Shown: piece after piece, positions 46,218 to 54,222 of the stretch
How the letters are laid out: each line of letters begins with the position of its first letter
Position numbering within the stretch: position 1 is the stretch's first letter
Source: Halomonas sp. BDJS001
Lineage (GTDB): Bacteria > Pseudomonadota > Gammaproteobacteria > Pseudomonadales > Halomonadaceae
Direction of reading: 5' to 3'
Length of the DNA: 64,000 bases
Assembly: GCF_026104355.1 (NCBI RefSeq)
Contig: NZ_CP110535.1
Coordinates: 3,844,001 to 3,908,000, forward strand
Made by a program: the position numbers and the translations under genes
The notes under the pieces: model-generated
The model's database searches: none
Told to the model about the DNA's origin: nothing
The model's input: the letters and a program-made list of their open reading frames with translations, nothing else

Positions 46218-46895
46218 CTACTTCTGCCGGATGGCCAGGAACGTTTTTGGGGTAGCAATTTGGCGCTCGGCATCCAGCACGCTTCCGCCTAACGCAGCCA
46301 ACTCCTGTGTAAACGTCACGAGCTTCTCCAACTGCACCTTATCAAACCCGCGCCTGCGCTTGGTCTTTTTGAGGATCACGCTCACGCCCCCAATTAAGTG
46401 CTCATCTTGCTGGAAGGCCTCTGGGGAGGGCATTACACCAGGCGGGTAGGCATTGGCAATCCGCAATGGGTTTTGCGGAGTAACACCTGGCACGCTGTAA
46501 ACCTGGAATGCGGCATCATAGTGAGCTTCCCATTTCTGCAGGCACGAAAGCAGCTTTTTGTTGAGTGCAACATCCGGCTGGTCAAACATCACAAACAGCA
46601 CATGAGTGCTCTCTTCTACCGCGACAGGTGCCACCTCCTCTACGCTATCTTCGCTCTCGGGTAACGTAGAGGAGGTATTCATCTGTTTAGCAACAGCAGG
46701 AGGCTCAGCGGGAATTTCACTGCTCTCATCGGCTGGCACTGCCTGCCCAAGCCTTAGCCACTCTCCGCCACGCCACATTCCCCCTTCAAGTACACCTCTG
46801 CCCCCTAATAGAAAATACATGTAAATGACCAGGCTGTTGAAACTCAACCAGCCTGCAGCAATCGCTAAGGTTACCGCTAGTTTTTGCGGATCCAT
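46218..46895 (-). CDS. membrane-anchored protein with ZipA-like C-terminal domain
   Basis: 225 residues from the ATG at 46895 (MDPQKLAVTLAIAAGWLSFN), beginning with one membrane helix. A Glu/Pro-rich linker (~residues 45-95) joins it to a C-terminal domain: THVLFVMFDQPDVALNKKL, then ANAYPPGVMPSPEAF and VTFTQELAALGGSVLDAERQ. This order (N-terminal anchor, acidic/Pro linker, ~130-residue domain ending in LGG-x-VLD) resembles ZipA, the FtsZ-binding division protein, though it is shorter than usual ZipA. It may be a paralogue. Likeness is by eye and modest. Confidence 0.5.
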   Translation of the reverse strand: MDPQKLAVTLAIAAGWLSFNSLVIYMYFLLGGRGVLEGGMWRGGEWLRLGQAVPADESSEIPAEPPAVAKQMNTSSTLPESEDSVEEVAPVAVEESTHVLFVMFDQPDVALNKKLLSCLQKWEAHYDAAFQVYSVPGVTPQNPLRIANAYPPGVMPSPEAFQQDEHLIGGVSVILKKTKRRRGFDKVQLEKLVTFTQELAALGGSVLDAERQIATPKTFLAIRQK

Positions 46896-46943
46896 GGGGT
46901 GTCTTCCCGCCCAATGATGAACGTAAAATTTGGGCACCCGCAA

Positions 46944-47064
46944 AGTGGCGAGTGCCGAAGATAACTATTCATTATCGAGCAAACGCCGGGAAGATCAATT
47001 TTAGTGGGCTAAGTCATTAGTGGTAGAGGCCGTAGAAGCAGCAATGACCTCATCGACAAACTCA
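46944..47064. other. short intergenic stretch, nothing recognised
   Basis: About 120 bp between the ZipA-like gene and the end of the flagellin remnant. No promoter, hairpin or coding remnant could be supported. Confidence 0.4.
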
Positions 47065-47340
47065 TTAATCCAGCAGCGAAAGAACGCTTTGGGGATTCTG
47101 ATTTGCCTAAGCGAGCATCGAAACGCCTGCTTGCTGCAAACTCTGTGCGCGCCTCATATTAAATACCTCACATGGTCAGGATGAGCCCTCCAATAAGCGC
47201 CCCTATCAGTTGCTTCCCATCTTGAGTGAATATCTGAATGTCGTCATCCAAACCTAAAGAGTTGATTTTCAGTGCGATGTTAGTCGCACCGGCTGATATG
47301 TAAGCCAGCGAGACTGCGCAGGAGATAAATCTTTCAGAAA
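47065..47340 (-). pseudogene. decayed flagellin gene (3' remnant)
   Basis: On the minus strand 47067-47169 reads EVFNMRRAQSLQQAGVSMLA, a TAG (47107-47109), then ANQNPQSVLSLLD and a TAA (47065-47067). With Gln for the TAG this is the conserved flagellin C-terminus (RAQ-LQQAG-SMLAQANQ-PQSVLSLL). Upstream, in another frame up to about 47340, GATNIALKINSLGLDDDIQI and FTQDGKQL look like part of a variable surface domain. No flagellin N-terminus is seen. The gene is thus dead, by a CAG-to-TAG change plus frame loss and truncation. Confidence 0.72.
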
Positions 47341-47451
47341 TAGGGCCAAGAAGCTCAGTATATGTGATGCCCCACCTAGCTTAATCAGCAAAGGGCACAG
47401 CTCAACGGGCGTGAGTGGTGTCCTTACCAAACGCCTCTGTACAGAATGCCA

Positions 47452-47580
47452 CTACACTTTCTCAGCCCCGACAAAGAAATCCAAACGATGGGGTGGCACG
47501 GAAGTATCTAGGTACTGATTTTTAAAGACCCAGGGCGTTCCCAAGCTCAAGACGAGAGTCAGAATCTGAGTTCCGTCCAT
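47452..47580 (-). mobile_element. ISL3-type transposase N-terminal fragment
   Basis: About 42 residues from an ATG at 47580 (MDGTQILTLVLSLGTPWVFK, then NQYLDTSVPPHRLDFFVGAE) end at an early stop. The pattern resembles the start of ISL3-family transposases, before the cysteine-rich zinc finger, which is absent. Terminal repeats were not found. The open frame runs further upstream, but this is probably chance. Confidence 0.5.
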
Positions 47581-47678
47581 GCCATACCTACGGCTGCTGG
47601 GGAGATCATATTCTGATCCAGCTAAGGAAACGAATTCTACACCCAGCGTCGAAGAGCAAAAAAACAACATCGAAGTAA

Positions 47679-48516
47679 TTAATCATCATCCTTCAAAATA
47701 TTATTGATTACTAATGAAAGAAGCCTAGCACCATCCCCGCTTGGCATGAGGTGGGCAAAATCTCCAAAATAACTATCCACAAAACCTTCATCGTTGTAAA
47801 AATTGATTATCGGAACATCATAATCCAAATTAAACTCATTTTTCAGCTCTAAAAGACCAGAAAAGATACTTCCAAAATCTTTGCCAACTGCCTTTCTATA
47901 ATCAGATCTCACAGGTGGAATCACTACATAAACCTTATGTCCCATTCTCTGAGATAATGAAATTATTTTTGCTAAATAAAGATTAAAATCCTTACTAGCA
48001 TTATGCTTCATATGAGCTGACGAGCGAATATCGACGCCTATATTTTCAGATAAAAACCCTTTCCCAGTTGTCAAAAAACCTCTTTCTCCATTAATTTCAA
48101 CGTCGTAATCGTTAAAATGACCTTTTATCTTACTAGCTGACTCAACTAGCACTTCGTCATCATAAGTAAAGCCGAGATCAAAAAGTTCATTAACAGCTAC
48201 AGAAATTTCTTTTTCACTATTACTTCTCTCTAAAGAAAACCCAGAGGAAAAAACTGAGTAAAAAACAACTACATTTTTTTAAATTTGGCAAAGTGTTACA
48301 CACGTAACTATAAAGCCCAAAAGAGTGCTTCAAATCTAAAGACCTATAGCAAAGATTAAACGAATTATCACAATAACGAGGATCAAAGCCAAAATCACCA
48401 TGAGAGGAACCGACAACAATAGTTTCAATGGTATCTTTTTCTCTTTTCAACATCGTCCTTTTTGCTGCGAGAGTTCGTATTGCTTTATTTAAAAGCGGCG
48501 ACAATTTAATCTCCAA
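47679..48516 (-). pseudogene. SGNH/GDSL-like hydrolase split by a one-base frameshift
   Basis: Two frames join into one gene if one A is removed from an A7 run (T7 at 48274-48280 on the plus strand): the corrected product would be 278 residues. The 5' part has ETIVVGSSHGDFGFDPRYCD, a GxSxH-type first block; the 3' part ends with SYFGDFAHLMPSGDGARLLS, a D-x-x-H block, together typical of SGNH esterases. Across the run the text reads LPNLKN-VVVFYSVFSSGFS. As it stands translation would stop soon after the run. It could be a dead gene, a phase-variable one, or a base-call error. The strong AT bias suggests acquired DNA; such enzymes often modify glycans. Confidence 0.7.
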
Positions 48517-48769
48517 CTCACACCTCTTAAATTCAGTCGGTTGTTAACAACAAAACACACAAGAACAATTATAATAAAAATTATCATTAATAACATAATT
48601 TCTTAACAGGACAGAAACATACAAAATCTTTCAAAAAAACACATAACCCGAAGACCTGTCAACATTACTACGATTAAAAAAAGCATCTCTTTAAATCTTA
48701 ACAGATGCGCTATAACTTATCATCTATACTATCTAGTCCGAATTTCTCACTGGGTATAAACGAAAGAAG
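48517..48769. other. AT-rich intergenic region
   Basis: About 250 bp, very AT-rich, upstream of the broken SGNH gene and before the IS1380 scrap. It probably holds the promoter of the SGNH gene, but I could not choose a -35/-10 pair with confidence. Confidence 0.35.
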
Positions 48770-49009
48770 TTGAAGGTGTTAAAATTTCAGGGCCTCACAC
48801 CAAAAATAACACCAACAGCCGCTTCTAAAATGGTGCCTGAAAAACTGGCCTTCTCGCCACTCTCCCGCCGCAAAATTAAAGCTGATTTCTCCAGGGCTCA
48901 CATTACCTCCAACGCCGAATTACTCCTGCTTTGCGAAATCGATACACAATATCGCCTGATGCGTCGTTTGGCATCGGTGCTTCGTAATCGATCCAATAAC
49001 CACATCTAG
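48770..49009 (+). mobile_element. IS1380-type transposase N-terminal fragment
   Basis: The 79-residue frame contains KIKADFSRAHITSNAELLLL followed by CEIDTQYRLMRRLASVLRNR, closely following the N-terminal pattern of IS1380-family transposases (V-ADF-GG-ITSDAG-LLLREVD). The catalytic DDE part is missing. The flanking sequence changes to an IS66 scrap at about 49021. Confidence 0.65.
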
Positions 49010-49020
49010 ACAGTGATTGC

Positions 49021-49182
49021 TCAGACCAGTAATGTTTCTTTGCCACTGCAGGACAGTAGCGTGTTGAGGTCATCGTTGTTGAGAGTCAGCAGCGTCTCCA
49101 AGATGTGGTGTAAGTAGTCTTAGGGCCAGAGGCCATTGGCTTTGGCGGTTTCGATCAGGCTGCAGATCGCCACGCTGGACTG
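49021..49182 (-). mobile_element. IS66-type transposase C-terminal fragment
   Basis: The minus strand reads SVAICSLIETAKANGLWP, a stop, then DYLHHILETLLTLNNDDLNT to a TGA at 49021. SLIETAKANGL-PYxYL is the conserved IS66 TnpC end. One internal stop replaces the expected Tyr, and the upstream transposase is gone. Confidence 0.7.
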
Positions 49183-49254
49183 ATCGCAACTCCACCCACT
49201 GTCGGCCTTGTTGTCCGGCTAGCGATATCACCTTATTCTAGAGAGCGTAAAGCA

Positions 49255-50260
49255 GCCGTACTAAAAAAGTTATTGCCACCCCAGAATCGCAGTGTGGTAT
49301 TGGTCACCACTGAAGAAGTCATCTCTATCACGACGCTGTATAGTTGGCTAAAACAGTATCGAGAAAAAGGAGTACCTGTGGCTGGGTTATAACCCAAAGC
49401 CACAACGAGTGATCGCCTGATGCCAAGCTTGCTGTGGTCATCGAAACCGTCACCCTGTCAGAAACAAAGCTTAGTGCTTACTGCCGCGAAAAAGCCTTTA
49501 TCTCAAGCAGCACCAGGAGAGGAAAGCCGCTTACCTACAGGGCGCTGGCAATCAAGAAGACCAAGCAAAAACGGTACAAGACAACGTAAAGAAGACCGTA
49601 AAATGATCAAACGGCTCAAAGCAGAAGGACGCCGCAAAGACAGAGTCTTGGCGGAAACGACATCATTGCCGGTGCTTTCAAAAAGCTCGACACCTGTTAC
49701 GACAAAAACCCAAACGGCGGTAGAGGAAGTCTGACGCCTCTTGAGAAACGTGCAAGGCTTATTGGCTTGCTTGAAGCAGCGGTAAAAGTGGGGGGCGCTT
49801 CACGCTATAAAGCAGCGGCGATGATAGACATGAGCGAGCACGTGCTGAAACGCTGGCGTTCAGGATGTGGAGTGGTGGTGAGGATCAGCTTTCACACAAT
49901 GCACAAGGCAGTCAGCCACATCAGTTGACTCAAGAGGAGGAACAGTCCATTTTGAGCGCCTGTAATCGCCCCGAGTATCAGAGCCTGCCGCTGTCTCACC
50001 TAACTCGGAAGCGTTGTTCCTCACCGTCAAGTATTCGCCCACAAAGAGCTTTGCATCGCTAAGCGCGGTAAGTGACGGCTTCTGAGCGGCATCGAGGTGT
50101 CGACTGAGAACGTCTTGAGCACCGCAAAGCGGTTTACAAACGGGCTAAGCGCCGACCTACACAACACTGGTCGGGCAACACCCGAAACGGGGAGATGCTC
50201 GTTTCGATATGGCCCAATCCTGGAAAAGTGCACGAAATTGGGCGTAATAAACAGGCTGCT
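49255..50260 (+). mobile_element. decayed IS3-family transposase (both frames broken)
   Basis: Pieces in several frames follow IS3-family order: KKLLPPQNRSVVLVTTEEV then TLYSWLKQYREKGVPVAG (helix-turn-helix), KLSAYCREKAF-like residues near 49470, RQRKEDRKMIKRLKAEGRRKD (charged coiled coil), KRARLIGLLEAAVKVGGASR then YKAAAMIDMSEHVLKRW, and LTQEEEQSILSACNRPEYQS, the start of the second reading frame. Frameshifts and stops separate them. The integrase core after ~50100 is only faintly traceable. No intact terminal repeats were found. Confidence 0.7.
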
Positions 50261-50559
50261 TAGAGGCAGCCATTTGGACAACTGGGTTGAAAATCAACCC
50301 GAGCTAACATCGAGTACATTATTTTTACCTTGCTGGAACGTGATAACGCTTAGAAAGTCGTGATGAATACCAATATCATCCGTCAAGAGCTCACAAAGCA
50401 GCTGCACGCAACAGACCTATTAACGTATGCTCAGGTCTTTGACACACAGAATTAGCTAAAAGTGGCATCATCAGCGCGAAATATTTTATTATCTCACTTA
50501 AACAGCCAGTGCAAGCCTAAGAAATAGTCCTTTAAAAGCTATCAAACAAGGAGCAATGT
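50261..50559. other. intergenic region upstream of the acyl-sugar cassette
   Basis: About 300 bp of mixed decayed DNA and AT-rich sequence. It probably carries the promoter for the plus-strand cassette. An AAGGAG ribosome site at 50548-50553 belongs to the first gene. No other structure could be supported. Confidence 0.4.
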
Positions 50560-50805
50560 GTGAAAAACACTATTCAAAGAATTTTTCTAGAAGTTTTTCA
50601 GCGAGAAGCCAGGGGTAAGACACCTCCAGCTATCAATGACGATTTGATACTTTTAGAATCAGGGCTTGATAGCCTTGGTTTTGCTATCCTTGTTGTAGAG
50701 CTAGAAGACCAACTTGGTTATGACCCATTTTCGATAGCAGATGAAGCTTTCTATCCACAGACCTTTGGCGAGTTCGTAGAATTCTATGAAAAACACAAGC
50801 CTTAA
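50560..50805 (+). CDS. acyl carrier protein
   Basis: 81 residues, GTG start with AAGGAG upstream. The 4'-phosphopantetheine site is ESGLDSLGFAIL (Ser of DSL, about residue 38), in an acidic four-helix carrier as expected. The Gly after DSL-L differs from housekeeping AcpP (ADSLDTVE), so this is a specialised carrier. It overlaps the ligase gene by 20 bp, so the two are likely partners: the ligase would load an acyl group onto this ACP for sugar acylation. Confidence 0.92.
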   Translation: MKNTIQRIFLEVFQREARGKTPPAINDDLILLESGLDSLGFAILVVELEDQLGYDPFSIADEAFYPQTFGEFVEFYEKHKP

Positions 50806-52159
50806 ATCCCATCTTGAGGTTGTGACTGCGGCCAGTCCTGAACGTATTGCGATATATACGCCACATAAAAAAATCAGTTATTTGGATATCTGCGATATCA
50901 CGTGGGATCATAGCGGCAGCGCGGTTGTTGTTTATTGTAAAGACATTGTTGATCAGGCTCGAATGCTGATTGCTTTAGACGGTACAGCATCTTCTATTTG
51001 TCCAATCAGCACACGAATGTCCAAAACGGATATTTCGAGCATTTTAAACCAACATAGCTTTTCACATGTCGTAACTGACCTACCTATTGAAGAGACAGCA
51101 TTATTTACTGAGAAGGGTCTTACAATTGTTAGCACTTCAGAACCGAAGCCAGCAGCAACTGATGAGAAACCAGTAGAGTGGATTAAAACAACGTGGCTTG
51201 TGCCAACATCGGGGACGACTGCATCTCCGAAGTTAGTTCTGCATTCACTGGATACACTCGCTCGAATGGCTCTAAAAACAACTCAGACAGAATCTATGCC
51301 ACACGTCTGGGCACTATTTTACGATGTTACGCGCTTTGCTGGTTACCAAGTTTTCTTTCAAGCATTGCTTGGCGGTCATACCCTAGTCGTGCCTGACCTA
51401 ACAGCGCCGATGAATGAGTGTGTAAAATTTTGCTTACTTACTGGCGTAACTCATATATCTGCTACAGCTACCCTATGGCGAAAAATTTTGATGTGTCCTG
51501 GTAGTGAAAAACTCAATTTGCAGCAGATCACTTTAGGCGGTGAAGCAGCAGATGAGACAATACTAGTCGCACTAAATAAAAGTTTTCCTAGAGCACGTAT
51601 TACTCATGTCTATGCCTCAACAGAAGCAGGTGTAGGGATATCTGTCAGTGACGGTAAGGCTGGCTTTCCTCTTTCATTTTTAGATGACAATGCTGCCGTA
51701 GTGCAGAGTACTATACGTGATGACCACTTATTTTTACGCTCTCGCGGCGCTGGCCAACGTTATGCTGGTGAGCAAAGCTTATCTAACGAGGAGGGCTGGA
51801 TAAACACTGGCGACTTAGTAAGTGTAGAGGGAGACCGTTTTTACATTGTAGGAAGAGCAAGTGGGGTGTTAAATATTGGGGGGGACAAGGTAATACCAGA
51901 GCAAGTGAGGCACGTTCTTCTTGAGCACGAAAACATTTTAGAAGCACATGTATACGGAAAGAAAAACCCCTTCACTGGCACGTTAGTTGTAGCTGATATC
52001 AAACTACGTGATAGCTTGGATGAAAGTGAATCCAGAGTAGACATTGAAAATTTTATAACTGAAAAACTCGCACCATATCAGCGTCCTAAAGTTATTCGAT
52101 TTATTGATGAAATCAAAACAAATTTAACGGGAAAAATGGTACAAAAAAATGAACACTGA
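50786..52159 (+). CDS. AMP-forming acyl-ACP/CoA ligase
   Basis: 457 residues, an ANL-superfamily adenylating enzyme. The P-loop is VPTSGTTASPKLVLHS, followed by THVYASTEAGVGISV (A5-type motif), GWINTGDLVSVEGDRFYIVG (A7) and the C-terminal catalytic lysine in TNLTGKMVQKN (A10). Short for the family, with a reduced N-terminal part. Genetic overlap with an ACP at the 5' end and an SDR at the 3' end (11 bp) suggests that it loads a short acyl group onto the ACP. The substrate is not readable from sequence. Confidence 0.9.
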   Translation: MKNTSLKSHLEVVTAASPERIAIYTPHKKISYLDICDITWDHSGSAVVVYCKDIVDQARMLIALDGTASSICPISTRMSKTDISSILNQHSFSHVVTDLPIEETALFTEKGLTIVSTSEPKPAATDEKPVEWIKTTWLVPTSGTTASPKLVLHSLDTLARMALKTTQTESMPHVWALFYDVTRFAGYQVFFQALLGGHTLVVPDLTAPMNECVKFCLLTGVTHISATATLWRKILMCPGSEKLNLQQITLGGEAADETILVALNKSFPRARITHVYASTEAGVGISVSDGKAGFPLSFLDDNAAVVQSTIRDDHLFLRSRGAGQRYAGEQSLSNEEGWINTGDLVSVEGDRFYIVGRASGVLNIGGDKVIPEQVRHVLLEHENILEAHVYGKKNPFTGTLVVADIKLRDSLDESESRVDIENFITEKLAPYQRPKVIRFIDEIKTNLTGKMVQKNEH

Positions 52160-52877
52160 TCGTCAAGATACAGTAGTCGTTACAGGCGCTGCAAAAGGGC
52201 TTGGTTTAGCTATATCAAAGGAACTGGTTGCAGCCGGCTATAATGTCATTGGAATCGGACGTAACGTTACGCAAGAGTTTAATACGCTGCCTAGTGAACG
52301 CAGCCATTTCATTGAATTTGACCTCACGCAGATCGGAGAAATTCATGGACTGGTAAACGATATTATGGATTTAATAGGCCAAGCCCCATACGGGCTGGTA
52401 AATAATGCTGGAACTGGCCTTGATGGCTTACTTGCCACTCAGCACGCATCTGATATTTCGCGTGTATTAGCGCTCAACTTGGAAGCACCGATCACATTGA
52501 CAAAATATATGGTTCGGCAGATGATGAAAGTAAGACGTGGACGAATTGTTAATATATCATCAATAATTGCGCAGACTGGCTTTAGCGGCTTATCCGTTTA
52601 TGGCGCAACTAAAGCAGGTTTAGAAGGGTTTACACGTTCTTTATCACGAGAAGTGGGCCGTGCAGGCATCACTGTAAATTGTGTAGCGCCTGGTTACATG
52701 ATGACAGATATGACGCAAGGGTTAGCAGGGTCAAAGCTTGAGTCAGTCAAGCGTCGCGCGCCACTTGGTTTGCCAGATCCTTTACATGCGGCTCATGCTG
52801 TTCGATATTTGCTTGAACCCGGCGCGGAAAAAACCACTGGCACAATATTAACAGTCGATGGCGGCAGTACTGCATAA
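52149..52877 (+). CDS. SDR-family reductase, FabG-like
   Basis: 242 residues. Rossmann motif VVTGAAKGLGLAIS, LVNNAGTG and the catalytic Ser-Tyr-Lys set (NISSIIAQTG ... VYGATKAGLEG) are present, and the end (GTILTVDGGSTA) is FabG-like. In this context it most likely reduces a 3-oxoacyl group on the neighbouring ACP to 3-hydroxyacyl before transfer to an amino sugar. Direct action on a sugar is the alternative. Confidence 0.93.
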   Translation: MNTDRQDTVVVTGAAKGLGLAISKELVAAGYNVIGIGRNVTQEFNTLPSERSHFIEFDLTQIGEIHGLVNDIMDLIGQAPYGLVNNAGTGLDGLLATQHASDISRVLALNLEAPITLTKYMVRQMMKVRRGRIVNISSIIAQTGFSGLSVYGATKAGLEGFTRSLSREVGRAGITVNCVAPGYMMTDMTQGLAGSKLESVKRRAPLGLPDPLHAAHAVRYLLEPGAEKTTGTILTVDGGSTA

Positions 52878-52890
52878 TTAGGAGAGAACG

Positions 52891-53604
52891 ATGACTAATG
52901 ATTCTGTAGAAATAATAATTCATGGGTGCGGTGCCATGGCTATCGAGTTGGCTATGTATATAAATGATGTTACACACCATAGCGAGAACAGTGATAAGAA
53001 ACTGATCGTTACTGATATTGTTTCTAGTGAGTTTTCACGAGCGGACGACATTCAAAACGTTCTTGGTTATTCAGTATCTTTTCACAGCAGCATCACAAAT
53101 ATTGATCGCTTTGCAGAAAAAAAATCTATCATTAGCATAGGCACAGCCTTAACAGTCAAGCAAAAAAGATCTGAGATAAAGGCCGCAGGGGGAAAGTTCA
53201 TCACAATAATACACCCTAGTGCAGTAGTTTCATCACTTGCAAATATTGGGCAAGGAGTAATTGTTGCACCATTTGTTTTCATTGGCCCTTTTTCAAATAT
53301 CGGTGATAATGCGATAATAAACGTACATTCTACAATTGGCCACGATGTTTCAATTGGTTCTGGCGCCGTTATTTCCCCACATGTTGATGTCAATGGTGAA
53401 TCTAGCATTGGTGAATATACGTTTCTAGGTGCGGGAGTGGTTGTGGATCCACGCACAAACATTGGACGGTATTGTAAAATATCGTCTGGCACTGTTATTA
53501 AAAAAGACATATCAGACGGAATTTTAGCATTTGACCGAGAGTCACCTAAGAGCGTTAAGATGTTTAGCTCTGAAGATGGTAAGAGCTTGCTCAGTAAGCA
53601 ATAA
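52891..53604 (+). CDS. NeuD/PglD-type sugar acyltransferase
   Basis: 237 residues with an AGGAG site. An N-terminal PglD-like Rossmann-type region (IIIHGCGAMAIELAMYIND) is followed from ~residue 105 by a left-handed beta-helix of hexapeptide repeats (IHPSAVVSSLANIGQGVIVA, INVHSTIGHDVSIGSGAVIS, IGEYTFLGAGVVVDPRTNIG). The His in HSTIGHDV lies where PglD has its catalytic base. These enzymes N-acylate UDP- or dTDP-4-amino-sugars. With an ACP and reductase beside it, an acyl-ACP donor such as 3-hydroxybutyryl is plausible. Confidence 0.85.
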   Translation: MTNDSVEIIIHGCGAMAIELAMYINDVTHHSENSDKKLIVTDIVSSEFSRADDIQNVLGYSVSFHSSITNIDRFAEKKSIISIGTALTVKQKRSEIKAAGGKFITIIHPSAVVSSLANIGQGVIVAPFVFIGPFSNIGDNAIINVHSTIGHDVSIGSGAVISPHVDVNGESSIGEYTFLGAGVVVDPRTNIGRYCKISSGTVIKKDISDGILAFDRESPKSVKMFSSEDGKSLLSKQ

Positions 53605-54222
53605 TTTTAATGCTCGAAACATTAACTATTCTAGAGTTTTTAATATTAAAGTACAGCCCACTTATGATTAATTATCCACAGCAATCATCCTCTATTAGAT
53701 TAGCAAGTATTTGCAACTTTCTTTGTCGATAAGCTTTATGGCTAACCAGTAACACATGAGGGGGTGTGGCGTTACCTATGGCTCGTACCAAGGTCAAGAA
53801 AAAGCCAGTAGCTTCTTTGGTATAGAAAAAGCAGCTATAAAAGGATTTTAAAAGCTGTATCCAGATAGCTCGAAAAGTGCATAACCCGCTGATTTAAAAT
53901 AAATTTTATATTCTGCTATCAGCTGACGGACAACTACCATGCTTTAAATGATATTCATAAGGCCAACAAATACCGCTTTTCTACCAATTGAGGTTGATGC
54001 ATTCTGTCAGAATTAAGACATATTTAACTGGTTAAATCCGCTCGACTCAGAATTTCGCATTAAGGCCAGCTTTAAAAATTACGTCATGTCCATTACAGGT
54101 TGCGCAAGATTCATTGGTAGTGGTTCGCAAGGTTTCACACTGTCACAAAGCATTGATGGTTTTATGCAATCCACTGAGAAAACCAATTACGGGGCCTACT
54201 TAAAACAAGTATCGAGAGAAGC
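53605..54222 (+). pseudogene. decayed coding region before the aminotransferase gene
   Basis: Some 618 bp without an intact gene. The last ~70 codons are open and read WLNPLDSEFRIKASFKNYVM, SITGCARFIGSGSQGFTLSQ and SIDGFMQSTEKTNYGAYLKQ to a TGA that overlaps the next ATG (ATGA), the mark of a once-coupled gene. Upstream the frame is closed, and other frames give only scraps. I do not recognise the protein. It may be a lost member of the acyl-sugar cassette. Confidence 0.5.

Noticed and set aside
47581-47670. Upstream extension of the ISL3-like open frame (LFFCSSTLGVEFVSLAGS)
   Set aside because: It has no likeness to the transposase N-terminus and no ribosome site; probably chance.
49860-50281. 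Short minus- and plus-strand frames within the IS3 remnant
   Set aside because: They do not follow the transposase frame and have no support as genes.
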